Assembly: GCF_001640805.2 (NCBI RefSeq)
Contig: NC_066856.1
Coordinates: 18,300,712 to 18,364,711, forward strand
Direction of reading: 5' to 3'
Length of the DNA stretch: 64,000 nucleotides
Source of the DNA: Lates calcarifer
Taxonomy: Eukaryota > Chordata > Actinopteri > Centropomidae
Part shown: in pieces, positions 35,425 through 48,545 of the stretch
Layout: each line of letters opens with the position of its first letter
How positions within the stretch are numbered: the stretch's first letter is position 1
Program-made: the position numbers and the translations under genes
Notes under the pieces: generated by a model
Seen by the model: only the letters and a program-made list of their open reading frames with translations
Databases searched by the model: none
Told to the model about the DNA's origin: nothing

Positions 35425-35784
35425 TTACTGAGCTACTTTCCTCTGTGTGACGGAGTGCTGTAAGGCGTCACGCACTCCCTGCTCAACCCAAGTTACATGG
35501 AGCAAGAGCAGGCGTTCAGGGCGCTGGGTGGGAATGAAAGAGGCACCGTTCTTCCTGTTCCAAGTCAGTGTACCATCAAAATGACTGAGCTGAATGAGTT
35601 GCATTGTGTTGCTGTAAGATAACTTTTCAAACCCTATCTTAACAGTATTTACCTGCTCTACAGACATCTTTTTCAGCACCTGACCATCTCCACAGTCTGA
35701 TATCCACTTGTGTTTTGGCCCTGAGAAAAATATCTGTGCCTCTTTGGCTTTGTAGATGTATAATTTAACTTGGTTATCCATCAT
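35425..35784 (-). other. Unrecognised 119-codon open reading frame
   Basis: Opens MMDNQVKLYIYKAKEAQIFF and ends TQRKVAQ. The composition is protein-like (few Cys, mixed charge), with no signal peptide, membrane segment or known motif. No splice context or neighbouring ORF supports a gene, and stop-free stretches of this size do occur by chance in 64 kb. It may be a remnant, a chance frame or an isolated exon. Confidence 0.15.
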
Positions 35785-37145
35785 TTCATGCTAAAATCAT
35801 ACCGTGTTGGCAAAGTATGCAATTTATGAGTTAAGTTTAAGTTTGAATGATCTCAGAACTTCCTAAAAACTCATCTGTCTGTTATTTTCCTCCCAACCCT
35901 TCTCCTTTTTCTGTATTCTCTGTCTGTTCATTAAGTCTTTTAGCATCAATTAGCCAGTTAGCTACGAGTGTTCACTTAGCCCAAGTACAACCTGCGGGAG
36001 TTTCTGATGGCTTATGTAACATGTTTTGCTGTTTCATATAGACCAACACGGTGCATTTCACATCACAGGGAGTCGTTAAGTTAATAAGAGCTGTCTTCCT
36101 ATTTCCACAACTGGATACAGTCAAAGACTGCAGTTTAGATTCTGCAGAAGATAAAATTAGCTGCTGTTTTTCACTGAGGCAACATGGTTGTTCTGCTCAA
36201 CATAGAAAAGTAATCATTCTGATTCTGATGATTGAAACCAGAACGAGTCGCTTCCTTGATGGATGTAGATGATAATGTCATTTTCTTGAGGAGCATGCTC
36301 CTTATTAGTCGACCTTTATCATCTCATTCGCTGTGCAGCGCGGTGCCTGCACGCACATGGAAGCCTGTAATTACAAAGGCAACATGCAGAGGCTGGAACA
36401 CATTCTTCATCTGGCAAAAGATGATGCTTTTCATCGGAGTGCTGAGAGGAGGAGATGAATTTCATAGAAAAATGAGGGTCAGGGAGTTGACTTGATGTAC
36501 TCAGCTTAAGTGCTGAGGCACTCGCTGATGATGTTATTTAATATGATTACCTTAGTTGCCCAAAAAGCATTCAGTTAAATGCAATCACCATACAGTGTAG
36601 ACTGAGATTAGAGCGTTTCATTAAGGAGTTTTTCCCGATAATGTTACTTGTTTTGTTTAACAGAGAACATGTGAGAGATTAAGTCGTGTTATTGGGGAAC
36701 TAAGGATGATTTTTTAAATGAAAAAACCTTTCTGTCTCCTAGAAATTACACAACCCGTCCCTTTATACATACATTTATCCTCTATATGTAAATCCTGACC
36801 TTAACAGTGTGTGGAAGGGGCACAATAGCTGTAATTCATCAGTATTCATCACTAACGTGGATGTAAATGTAGTATAGCAGGTAAAATGCTGCCTCCACTT
36901 GCTGAATATGAACTGCAACTCTTTACACTGCCAGCTTGCTTTATCTAAATCATTTTATTTGGTATGCTGGTATTTTTAAATCAACTTTCATCAATTATTT
37001 TTGCAAGGTCAAAATGTTTCAGTCTCAAAACACTTAAATTCTGTATTGTATGGACAACATTTGAGACATTCTGAGATGTGAATTTTTTAAGTGAATTTTT
37101 CTCTCTCTCTCTCTGGTTGTTTGTGTTCATCAGTGACTGAAATGA

Positions 37146-37223
37146 TGAATCCAAAGTAGTAGTAGATTATCATCATGTTCAGCAGGAACATGATGATAAT
37201 CTACTGCAAAAAAGGTGAATCCA
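37146..37223. repeat. Perfect 20-bp inverted repeat (hairpin) flanked by 8-bp direct repeats
   Basis: Left arm AGTAGATTATCATCATGTTC at 37161-37180, loop AGCAG, right arm at 37186-37205 its exact reverse complement. TGAATCCA occurs on both sides, at 37146-37153 and 37216-37223. This could be a small hairpin insertion with 8-bp target duplication (hAT-like) or a template-switch inversion. Confidence 0.8.
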
Positions 37224-39382
37224 TTCGCACAGGAGCAACAAGTAAAAAATTATTTTGAAACCATTTTGAGGTCCCTGTGTTTTTACCACCTTAGCTTCTC
37301 CTACAGGCTTGGAAAGGGACGGGTATTCGGTTGTTTACAATCTGCAACCTCACCGTTAGATGCCTCTAAACCCTTTTATAGAAAAAGACCAACACTGGCC
37401 ATCAGATTCCACAGCCTCACTAGTCATTTTACTCATCCTCAAGCCACCAAAAGTTTTAACAATAACTATACTCATCAGTGTAACATTTAACCTTCCTCTT
37501 TTTTTCCACATATTGCTTCTTGCACGCCTTTAACCCTTGTGTTTAGTTCATTTAAACATTACTCAAATTACTGTATGTGTAAAATGTACTAAATCTAAGT
37601 AACAGAATTTTTTTTAAACAGCAGGAGTCTCTGATTGTGTCACTGTGGATTTCTGAAACATATCATCACTCATAAAACTAGGGGAAAGTCCTGAAATATT
37701 GAGCTGATATTAAAAATAACAACAGTGAGTAAAGTATGTTCTTAAGCTGTTAAAAAGCGTCTGAGGTTTGGACTCCAAACAAGACATTAGGGTTAAAAAG
37801 TCAGCGCCATCTGGACCAGGAATCGTGTTTAAACAGTGAATGTGTCTTATTACAGAACAACCACATCCACTTGTTGAGAGAGACGTGGTTTGGACACTTG
37901 TTATGTGATTTGAGATTCATGGCCCCTGCAGGACTTCACTGGAGATCTGTGAACTCCAGGAATTACTAGACAAAGTTGGAGAATACCAAACCTTCCATTC
38001 AGATATCTGGAGTATCTACAGCCGTGCTAGTGGCTCCGAGTCACAGTGGACTTATTTATTTACTCACATTTTGGAGAAGGTCATGACCTTACAACACCTC
38101 AGATACTGGACTAAAAATGTTTTGGATAAAGAAATACACACAAATTTTGAATGGCCACAGTCAGACATCTTTGATTCTGACCAGTCGCTGTGAATATTGT
38201 GGCAGTAACATGACCTGCTGATCTAAAATGATCTAATTACAATCAGTGTCTACAAAATCCACCACCTCCCCCCATTACCATCATTATATTCAGATTTCTC
38301 AATTAATTAATTAATCAAGAGGAAATATGCATCATGTTTATTTGTATCCTGTCATTTATAGGTGAGATTTGAGTGACTACTAGGATATTTACATGCTGAA
38401 TGTAATGCAAATGTTCAGGTAAAGATGTTATTCTGTTGCAAAGCACACTATGTGCCATACAGAAAAAGCAGGATGATTACATGTGAGATTCATGCTTCAC
38501 AGATGACATTTTCTTTCAGAAATTTCATTACCATTTTGAGAACAAGACACCTGATTTGACTTGGAGGAGGAAATGAATGTCTCTTCTAATCTCAGGCATC
38601 AGAATTAAAAGTCTTTCATCAGGAACATAAGAGGTGTATTCATCTGATCCATTCCTCCATAAATTGAGGGGGGAGAAAACGCTGACCCTGGCCACCTGAG
38701 CATCTGATGTTTTTGAGACAGTTCAGGGTCCTGGCCTTGTCATTCTTTGAGATATGTAGTTACGTCATTGCTCGCTGTAACAGATTGTTCAGTGTAAAAC
38801 CAAACGTATGAGAGCAGATCTGGACAGGGAAGGTGGCACAGTCAGTTTAATCCAATCCAATCCTTGCAGCCTGAGTGAGAAGCTACAAAGAAAAGCGTAG
38901 GCGAATCCACAATTTGTCAGTTTTGCTTTCTTTTCTTGTTGTGCACCTCAGAAACTTTGACTGCAACTCTGAGTCATCTGCAGAAATCATTCTACAGACG
39001 ACTGCAGTTGTTGGATGTGTCAATAAGCAGCTTTCCTAAGCAACACATTTAGTGGGAGGAACTCCTTACATCTGAATGTGGCCAAGATTAAGGAGGCTGA
39101 CAAACCAGGCTCTGACAAATCCAGTCTCAGTGTTGGTGAAGACTCCTTGAGAACAGACTGGACTAAAAGGGCAATACTGAGGCTTTCTTTTAAGAGATCT
39201 TAGGGTTCTTTGAGGGGGAATGAATTCTCCAGTGAAAACAGTCACCACCTGTAGGCATGAAAGGTGGCTTTGAAAAGTTTGGAGCTTGCTCCTTCACAGA
39301 GGACACAGCTGCTGTCAGCCTGGATTCACAGCATGAATTCCAACAGCGACGCACTGTCATGGTGGGAAAAAGATTTTAATAC

Positions 39383-39480
39383 TTGGCTGAGGTGGAAAAG
39401 TTGGACAGAAGTGCACTTTAAAGGTGCTACATGTAGGTTTTTGCTACTGCTACATAGTCAATGCTGCAAATCTTTTACCA
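39383..39480 (+). repeat. Short copy of the same teleost repeat family
   Basis: AAAGGTGCTACATGTAGGTT followed by TTTGCTACTGCTACATAGTC is homologous to the start of the copy at 51781. It is preceded at 39383 by a 22-bp phrase (CTTGGCTGAGGTGGAAAAG...) that recurs at 41619 with one mismatch. Confidence 0.55.
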
Positions 39481-41877
39481 GTCTGTTGTTTTAAGTGCAA
39501 TCCTTGCTAAAGCAGGAGCAGCACCAGACCAGATCTAAGCCTGGCTTTGTGCACTGAACCTGTTAAGAGTTGATAAAGCAGAGGCAGACGCCGGACAAAC
39601 TTTCATCACATATAACACTCTGCATTCCCTCCACAACCAGCTTGTCTATAGCAGAGCATGATCCAGCTCCACAGAGATGAGGGAACACTACAATAGGTCA
39701 TCCTTTCCAGCTACCACCAGTCTGCGTAACAATGTTTGTCTGTGTCAAGAAATGGAGTTCTGCTTGCCTCTAATTAGGATACACCGCTCACTTTTTTGAC
39801 TTGTACACATTAAACATTTAAACTTGTATTATTTATTCATGTTTGACTGTCCAGTGCTGTTTTACTTTCTGCGGCGCACCCAGACCCTCTATCAATCATC
39901 TGTTCCTGCGTATCATTATATATGTTTTTATTCTTTTACTTCTTACTAAAAGGAGAACTCCACTCTGGTTCTGCTGCATCGATCTGCTCAGCTGAGGAAT
40001 AACTGAAGGAGATCTTCATAGATCTGATATTTGATAAGGTAACTCAGCAAAGCACCTGATACAAAACAACACTTTTGAGAAACTCTCAGACAAGTCCAGT
40101 CTGTTGCATGTGATGTAACCAACACACAACAAAACAAATGGATGTACAAAGGTTACAGCGTCTGTCAGATTCACGGTGACAGAGGAGGATTTTGCTTTCT
40201 CTCATACTGTGAGTAATACTTGTGAGCAGGACTACAGCTCATTAAAGAATTGAATTTACTGTAAGTGGATTTTCTCCTTCATTTCTCTTTTCGGGATAAC
40301 AACTTTGTTTTTGTGACATTTTAGAAGTACAAAGGTGCAGAACATCCATTAGCTCTGCTGTATCTACTCATCACAGTTATCAATAATCTTACATCTCTAA
40401 ATATCACAGAATATTTGAGTCTTAAAATATATTTTACCAGTGATTCACCAGGTAAAAAATGTCTACTGAAGCTAAAGCTGAAGCCAGAATATGTCCATGT
40501 AAAAATACTTCATCCTTTAGCTGTTATCTCACCACACAAGCAGATAAAAGTTCCTCAATTAACATAGATACTGTTTCCAAGTAAATGCAGGCCATTTTAT
40601 TCGCAGCCAGCTCAACACCTGGGCTCGCACTATTTATTCTCTCTCATGATGACAGGCTGCCTCCAGAAATAAACCATAAAACAACAGCCTTTGTGTGATA
40701 TTATATGGCTTTTCACACATTACCAGACATATAAATAGCTGTGAAATGTACCACATTGGTGTGGTATTTCTTAAGCAGATGGTAATGTAACAAATACACC
40801 GGCTTCTTACAGAGAAAAACAGAGCAGCCGGCCCAAATACAACTGAATCTTCTATATAATGTCTATTTTAGGACTATGTTTAATTAGCTGCAGTGACAGT
40901 CACTCTCTGGATGAGCAGTCACACCTGCTGTACATGCTCTTACAAATTGACACCCAGATCACATTCACTGACACGTGGGGATCTGGACTTATTAAGGAGG
41001 GACTTCCACCAGGCTGAGCGGAGAAGAAGCAGTAAGGTTTATTTACACGTCTGTTGACCGGCTGCTGGAGCAGAACTGAACTGAGCTCTGTTACAGGCCT
41101 GATAAAAAGACTCAACACCGATCCTGGACCCTGACTCTGAGAAAAGTCAACAAATCAAAGTTTTCCTCTCAAATCTCTGCTCAAAAACAGGTCCTAGCTG
41201 TATTTAAATTACACCACAGTCCAAATGTAAAGTCGGGTGAATGAAAGATCTCAGTTCTCCATACAAGTAAATGTGTTTATTCATCTTAGACTGATGTCGG
41301 AGATATAGCTCTTTTATCCGGAGACCCTGAGGATAGATAACTGAGTACAGAAATACATGAACAGACTTATTATTATTTAACATCTATTATGACATGCAAT
41401 GTTCTTTTTTACCTTTTTATGTAAGGCCAAGCTAAATACAAACACAGCCAGACTTCTCTTTATTCCTTCTCGTGATGCTTCAGCTAATGTTTAACTAGTT
41501 AACCAGCACTGTGCCAAATCGTTTTGAGTGTAAGAGTTGTTTTATGTGCGTTTTCATTAAAAACCCAAGTAAAAAAATTTTTTTAAAAGACTTGAAATAT
41601 TGCAAAACCATTCTCATGCTTGGCTGAGGCGGAAAAGTTGCTGTGTCAGTCAACAAAATGCCAAATTTGGTTTAAAATTTGTGCGGCATTTGGATGGAAA
41701 CTTAAGTGGTGAGTGTTACTATGGCCCAAAAAAATAAGTGTAACTGTCTTCAGTTTATTTTAAACCTGATGATTATAAAAGGGAAAAGAGAGGTTCTGCA
41801 AAAGTTTAATCAAATCATCCTGCTGCCTGTCAGGACAACTCATGCCACTCATTAAAAATCCATTTGAAATGACTAAC

Positions 41878-41908
41878 AGGTAACAAGGACAAAATCCCTG
41901 TTACCTGG
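41878..41908. repeat. Short imperfect hairpin
   Basis: CAGGTAACAAGGA, loop CAAAA, then TCCCTGTTACCTG: 12 of 13 positions pair. A further CCTGTTAC follows at 41911, so the local sequence is a small inverted and direct repeat cluster. Confidence 0.6.
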
Positions 41909-44900
41909 TCCTGTTACAGGACAAAACAAGGAGAAAATCGTCACGTGTTTGTTTTAAGGTCAAATGCATCACCTGCTCATAGAAATCAGATTTCTAAAAT
42001 GCTGTGCTGAAGAAGACTGAACCACAGTAGTTAACAATATTTTCAAAAAGTCTTTTCATAGGAATCAGTGAATAAACCAGACATTTACCTCGAGATGAAG
42101 AAGAAACTCATATGAAACGGGACAGCCTTGAACAGCAAAGAGAATCTAGAGTTTGAACTATGAAACTATTTCAGTTTAAATGCTTGTTTGTACTTAGTTT
42201 AAAGTGGATACAAATCAGACAACAACAAATGAAAGTGTAGCCCCGGGGTGGTCGGACCTGAGATGCCATGCACCCGGCGGCAGAAGAAAACAAATAACAG
42301 ATATCGAAATGACCTCAGCGGCTGAAAGCCCAGCGAGGAGGAAATGTATCAGCCTTTGTTTACTGAGGTCGAAACAATATAAGCACCTGTGTTATAATAT
42401 AGTGCAGTCAGATATGATTGCCCTTCCCTGTTCCACCCACACTCAGGTCATTTTAATATTTTGCTTATGTAATGGTTTAAGAGGGGAACTCAGCTTTTTC
42501 AGTTCATTTTAGTTCATTTCAATTTATTAACTTTTCCTAAAAGCCAGTTTCCAGCTACAGTGCCACTGGGTGCAGGAAGAGTTTTCTATAATTCAGGCTG
42601 CATTTCCTCTTTCCAATCCAATTTCTTTTGCAACCATAAGCACAGGAGAGAGTCAGTAAACAGGTTCCTGCAAATCACTGATACTGACAGAAACGCATAA
42701 ATTAAAACAAAGCTAATGTGAGTGCACTGACATGATGGTGCACGGTGCATTTATGCTCCAGTAGCTTAATCATTCTATGCCACTAACATTAGCGTATTTG
42801 GTGATAAAGAAAAACCCTCTAAAACCCAACTGAATTATCTAAAAATGCTTTGTTTCCTCTGTCCTCTGATTCACTGGAACACAGCACCTGAACCAGGAGT
42901 TTAGCTGAACTTCATCTGAACTTTATTCACATTAAACACAAGACAAAAAAAAAAAAAACCCTTAACCAGAAGAGACAGGGTGCTGCCATCTCTGAAGAAA
43001 TGTATTTTAATGCCAGCATGCGACTGGACAAGCACCGACTGTCCATGAGTGAGTGAACAAGTGCCTGTGACAGCACAAGTCTGAAGTTCACTGGCAATTT
43101 ATGGACCTGCAAAGACATTTCTGCCTCAAGCTTCTCTTAATGAATCTCTCTTTGTATTATTTGGGTGAGGGCTGATTTGAATCGGTTATGTATTCAGCAC
43201 CTGCCTTCCATCCATTTTCATCTGCCCATTTACTTCGCTCCAACTCACCAACTCCTCAATCAATCACCTGAATCAGGTCAGAAAAGTCAATGACGGCTAG
43301 GTTAACAGGCTCGCGCAAATTGTGAGTTAAGGACCGAGTCACAGACAAAATGAGTTTGGGAAAATTATACACACACCTGACAGATTATGCAAAGAGCTAT
43401 AATGTAGCATGAAGCATGAATCTTCATCGTCGTGATTGCTTGCCCTCAGTTAACACGACTGAAAATGTTGAGCAATCAAAATTTTTTGAAATTCAGCCCA
43501 CGATTCCATCAGGAAAACCCAGTTTTCTACACAGCCATGGCAATACTCAGTGCCTCTGTCACCGGTCATTCATGATTGCAATCAAAAGTCATGATCATCA
43601 TGTCTGTTGCCACATGAAGAGCACATTTACTGTGGAATTTTGTGAAACAGTCTGACATGAGTTTTGCACAAAAGCGGCAGAACATCTCAGAGAAACCAAT
43701 CAGGATAAATATGAGGGGTCTCAAGGTGTACCAGCCTCAGATAAATGGCAGAAAAGGGATTGATGGATGGAGTGTGACAAAGTAATTCCAGCTCAGGGTC
43801 CACTTGCTTGTTTTTTCTGGGGCTTTCAACTGCACCTAACAGTCTTCATCAGTGGGTAGAGATGCCTCGGGTTGTCATCACGTGATCGTAGTATGCAATA
43901 CATCAATTCAATGATCAAAAATCCAAAATGAAAACATCTATCAGACATTACACATCTTGTAACGTCCCTCGCCAAGCAAGCGTGGAGACGTCAGCACGAT
44001 AACACAGGCTGCTCTCATATAGTCTCATATCAATCGCTGGCTCCTGAATCGAATCGAATCGAAATCGTATCGTAGCAGAGTCTGCTAACGACGCTAATGA
44101 CGACTGCAAGAGACAACTGAAAACTCTGGAAAAAGCTAGTAAGTGGACCTTAAGTTATGATTATTTTATCAAATTTCCAAGGTCGAGAAATAACTTTCCC
44201 TCTCAACAAACTTCTCAGTTATAGTTAAAAGACAAAATGAAAGTTCTGTGGCCCCTCTAAAGCAGTCTACTGTACACTGAAGGTAAATTAACGCTATGAT
44301 AACACCTTTTCTTTTTCTGTAATTATGTAAATCAGCGTTGTCATTAATGCTGTAAGGCTACAGGCCCAAGCAGCACTTGAATTGTATTAAAGCTTTTGCC
44401 CTCAATAACACAGCGGAGAGCTGTGCTGCAGCCGCGACAGGAACGGTACATTTGTTTGAATTTAACCATTTTCAGTTAATTGTCCACACATCATCAAACA
44501 CTGCATGTGTGGCCTACAATCAGTTAGTGAGGTCCTCAATTTGCCACTCACACAAACACTTAATAAAATTAGTGTGATGAGCACTGAGACTCCAGATAAT
44601 GGATCAGAAGCAGGGCAGCGAGGTCTGGAAACAGACCAGCACCCTAACATTGCAAAAAACACACAAAAATCACACTTTTTATGATGCATGAGTATGGCAA
44701 TTTGTCAAAAAGGGTCATGTTTTGCATTGTGGGTAAGTGTAAATGGCTCATTAGAGCTTCTAAAAGGCTCTGCTACATTTCCCATCATGCAGCCTGCTCA
44801 GTCTGAGTTTTTTGTTGACTTTTTTGAGTTAGTTTGAAAAAGATCGTAATGAAAAGGAGCAGGAGTTTCACCTTCATAGCAGCATTTTGTATCAGGGTTT

Positions 44901-47900
44901 GTGCTGTTATTCTTTCCAAAAGAATTCCTCTTCTGATGCCTTAATTACTTTTTTTGTTTTTTAAATGTGAAAAACCCATGCAGGAAAACTTTTTCCTTAT
45001 CTAAAAAATGACAGTGGATGCCAGCACAATAACCGTTCAACTGTTCTTTCCTTATGTGCAGAAAGTCCTTGATCAACACAGATATAGTTGTAGGCTTTAA
45101 AGTCAAACCACCATCCCTGTGATCTGCTGTTTTCATGCATGCTTTTGCTCCACTGACTCTTTCAGTTATACTCTGAGGCTTTGCAGTTACTTTCTATCAA
45201 CCGATCTAAGGCTCAAGTGGAACACCAATTTCTTATCCTTTTTTTTTCGCAGTAGATTAACCACAGTGGAGTCAAGTCACTCCTGATGGTCAGCAAGAGC
45301 CCAAACAAAGTGGTGGAATTTCTCCAGCACTCCTTTTTTTTTTAAACCATCCCCACCGAAGTCGCAGCATCTTCCTACTGTGTTGCCCTGAGAGACAGAA
45401 ATACATCGACCTTTACTATTGATGAGCAGCAGGGAATTCACCGTCACATACACAGTGTGGACACCTGGCGCAGCGGGCTGTATAGAGCCTGTTACATCAA
45501 AGCTTCTGAAGGAGGACAGGTCAGTAAATCACAGCTCACTCTACAACCTCCTGAGTGGCAGTCCTCACATAATAAGAACCAGAGCTGTGAAACTGAACAG
45601 AGAAGTGTAGAAAGTGTATATGGATGGAACGGCTCCTACTGGACGTGTGAAGAGTGGTTTGTACTCTGTGGTTCTAACTACACAGGTCAACAAGGCTTCT
45701 TTAATGAATAAGCACAGGACACCGCAGGAAAAATCCAATCAATCAGTTATCTTTTGTGTAGAGTGTGTTTCTGTGCAATCCCACACAGAAAGCACAGACT
45801 GGAGAAGAAAACAGAAATAGAAAACAAAGAAAAGAGAGACTTTAGCTCGAAGGAAGAACTTCCACCAAAAGGGTCGAAATATGGCCGCCAGTTACTCCAA
45901 CGTTGTCTCATTTACACTGAGGAAAGGTTTCACTTCTGTCAGCTGTCAGAATCAGTTCCAAAGAGCACACACACAGTCTCCAAAGTCTTTAAAGATTAAG
46001 GATTATCATTTAACCTTTAACCCAGATTCCAGATCCTCTCCATGACTTAATGTAACTCAGTTTACATTAAAGATATGGATCGTCCAGCTATGTTTTGCGT
46101 CAGCAGCAAAGCTAAGTAAGGCCTCCCCTCTGACATCCGCCAGTGGGTGCATGTGATGATCTAATAGAGTGTGACCTGCTCTGTTTCCCACCTGTTGTGC
46201 TGCAGACACTTCCCATCAATGAGTCGCTGAGTCACCCTCACAGGTTAACTGAGAGTGGCTGGGCCAACAGGTACACCTTGAACTGGGTGACACCTGTGCC
46301 ACAAACAGCTGGGTCAGAACCAAGTAGCAAAGGAGAGTAAGTATTCTTGCCAACACTGTCGGTATAAGTACAATCCGTGCTGTGCACCTGAAACCAGACC
46401 TGCAGTTTGATGGGTTATTTATAACTGCAAAGTAGAGCAGGAGTTCTTTCAAAACTTTGCCTAATTACATGGTGCATGGAGAAGATAAGCAGTCCTCGCA
46501 GTTTACCCACATACAAGTTGTTTTGTGTTTCTCTGAGTCGTTTAACTGCAGGAGCAGAAATATCCACCCACGAAGCTCCACCATGGCCGGTTGCAGACAT
46601 ATTTTAGGATCCTGCTGGGAATGCTAGCGCCACCTCCGAGGAGGCAGAGGACCAACTACCGGGACCCTTCGACCCAGAGCAGCCTCTGGCAGCCTTGTGT
46701 GATTGTGATGCCTTTATTCCACCATCCTTCCAAAAAATACCCGCCTTTATTTGTTCTGTGTGACAGTTAGAAAACATAAAGGATTACTCTGGGGAAAGAC
46801 ATGAACACAAGGCAGGGTGCCTCCCCATATATACATATGACTGATCTTTCAATTGATATATTTCATATTGTTCTTGTTCTCTTTGTTTCAATTCAAACTG
46901 ACAATTTTCTTCAGTAAGAAATACGCTGAAATGGCGTCTCCTTGTACGAACAGTATCTGAGCTGGGACTGCCTATTCGTGCCTCCACAAGCTGTACCATC
47001 AGTTAACAAGAGACATATTGTAGTCTACAGTGGATGTGGTCTTAACATCTGCACCTAGAAAAATACTTTATTTCTGTGAGGCAGCCACCCTGCAGTGAAA
47101 GCTATTCTTTTCAGTGTAGAGAGTGGTTTTGCCCAGAGCCAAGCTGAATCCTCTTATCTGGCAGGAGTTATTGGTGATTGTTAAATTACTAGTGTTGGTG
47201 TTATTGGAGTTACTGCTGATTGTTTAAACACTGTCAGACAAGAGCGCGGAGGATGGGGAAGGGGTCGATAACGGCCGGTGTGTTCGGTAAATTCAGCGAC
47301 GTCTCTGTTCTGCATGTGAAGATCAATGATGATGAAGGAGACTGAGTGGAGGAATTAAGAGCTCCATTTCAAAAGAGACTGTAACACCAAATCTAATACT
47401 GTGAGATTTCATTTCATTTTAAATAACAAGAGATGCCAAAGCAGAGCCTGTCTGGTATTATTCTCTCTAGCGACAGGCTCCTGAGGGAAAGAAACATTAG
47501 CTTCACTCTACTTTAATATCACACTGGATTATATGAAATTTCCATAAACAACCTTTTGATAAAAACATTTTTTAATGTCAAAGAATGAATAATATCTGTC
47601 ACTCGGATCTTTATCACCTGACAGGAGAGGTATGTTCAGTGGAGGAAAGCATCAGCTCCTCCACGAGACTATTAGAAGCTATCAGTGCTGGAAAAGTCTC
47701 CCTTATTTTTCAGGACAGGATGTGTGGAAAGCTTTTTGTGACCACTCTGTGGTGAGGCGTCAAAGCTCTTCAGTGAGAAAAATAAAACAGAACAGGAAGA
47801 AGAAGCTGTTCCAGATGTTTTTCTTCTTTTTTAAATCCCAAAAATACACCTGTATCATTAAAGCAAATGGTAATGAGACCATGCTGACCTTCCGTGTTTG

Positions 47901-48237
47901 TCTAGATGAAAATTTGGTTTGCTGATGGTCAGCAGTGGAGAAGCAGCCATGAATCTCAACTTTGAGAGCTAGAATAGACAATTTTTCACAGCACAGCCTC
48001 TGTAACTAGAGACACAAACAAATCTTAATCTGAGGAGTCCTTGACGTTGTCCCCTCTGCTTTATCTCTTCAAATTGTACTTGCGTCACTGATGCTTGGCA
48101 ATTTCTTGGGTGGCCAGAAAAGTCTGAATGTATTAATTTAGTGCTAATTGCACTGACAGAAGAAAAGTGGTTGAATTTTGAACAAGAAGGTCAACTAAAC
48201 AGAGCATGGACAATTTGTGATAAAAGAGGACAAGCGT
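41909..48237. other. Intergenic desert, middle part
   Basis: No supported gene, RNA gene or full-length mobile element. Only short low-complexity runs (A13 near 42,944, the GAATC repeat near 44,046) and scattered short ORFs without family features. Confidence 0.65.
44046..44061 (+). repeat. (GAATC)n short tandem repeat
   Basis: Three GAATC units followed by degenerate GAAATCGTATCG. Confidence 0.7.
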
Positions 48238-48545
48238 TTAAGGATAACTCCAGTATTTTTGAACCTAGGACTTATTCTTTGGGGTTAAAATGATTCATAG
48301 GGACATAAATCTTTGGCTTTGGTGCAGTATTGAGCAAGAACAGTGTGACTAATGGGCAACTACATCAAACTACATCCATTAAAGTGCTTGTTTTTGTCAC
48401 TGACAGGCTCAGATCGTTATTATAAGTATCTGAAAACATTATGGATAGGATTCCTGCAGAGATAGCCTTTTTTATTTAATCCAGAGACATCACTTTAAAT
48501 CTATACCAGACTCCATTGACAAAAACAGTAATTTTATTGAGCAGA
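48238..48545 (+). repeat. Teleost dispersed repeat (non-autonomous element)
   Basis: From AAGGATAACTCCAGTATTTT to CATTGACAAAAACAGTAATT, including TTTGTCACTGACAGGCTCAG and AACATTATGGATAGGATTCC. I recall this combination from many percomorph loci. No coding capacity. Confidence 0.65.

Larger units (their letters stand above)
34126..41877. other. Intergenic desert, left part
   Basis: No supported gene. Contains the unrecognised ORF (35425-35784), the perfect hairpin (37161-37205) and a short repeat copy (39383). The stretch at about 36,230-36,500 is repeat-poor and moderately GC-balanced but has no coding features. Confidence 0.7.
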
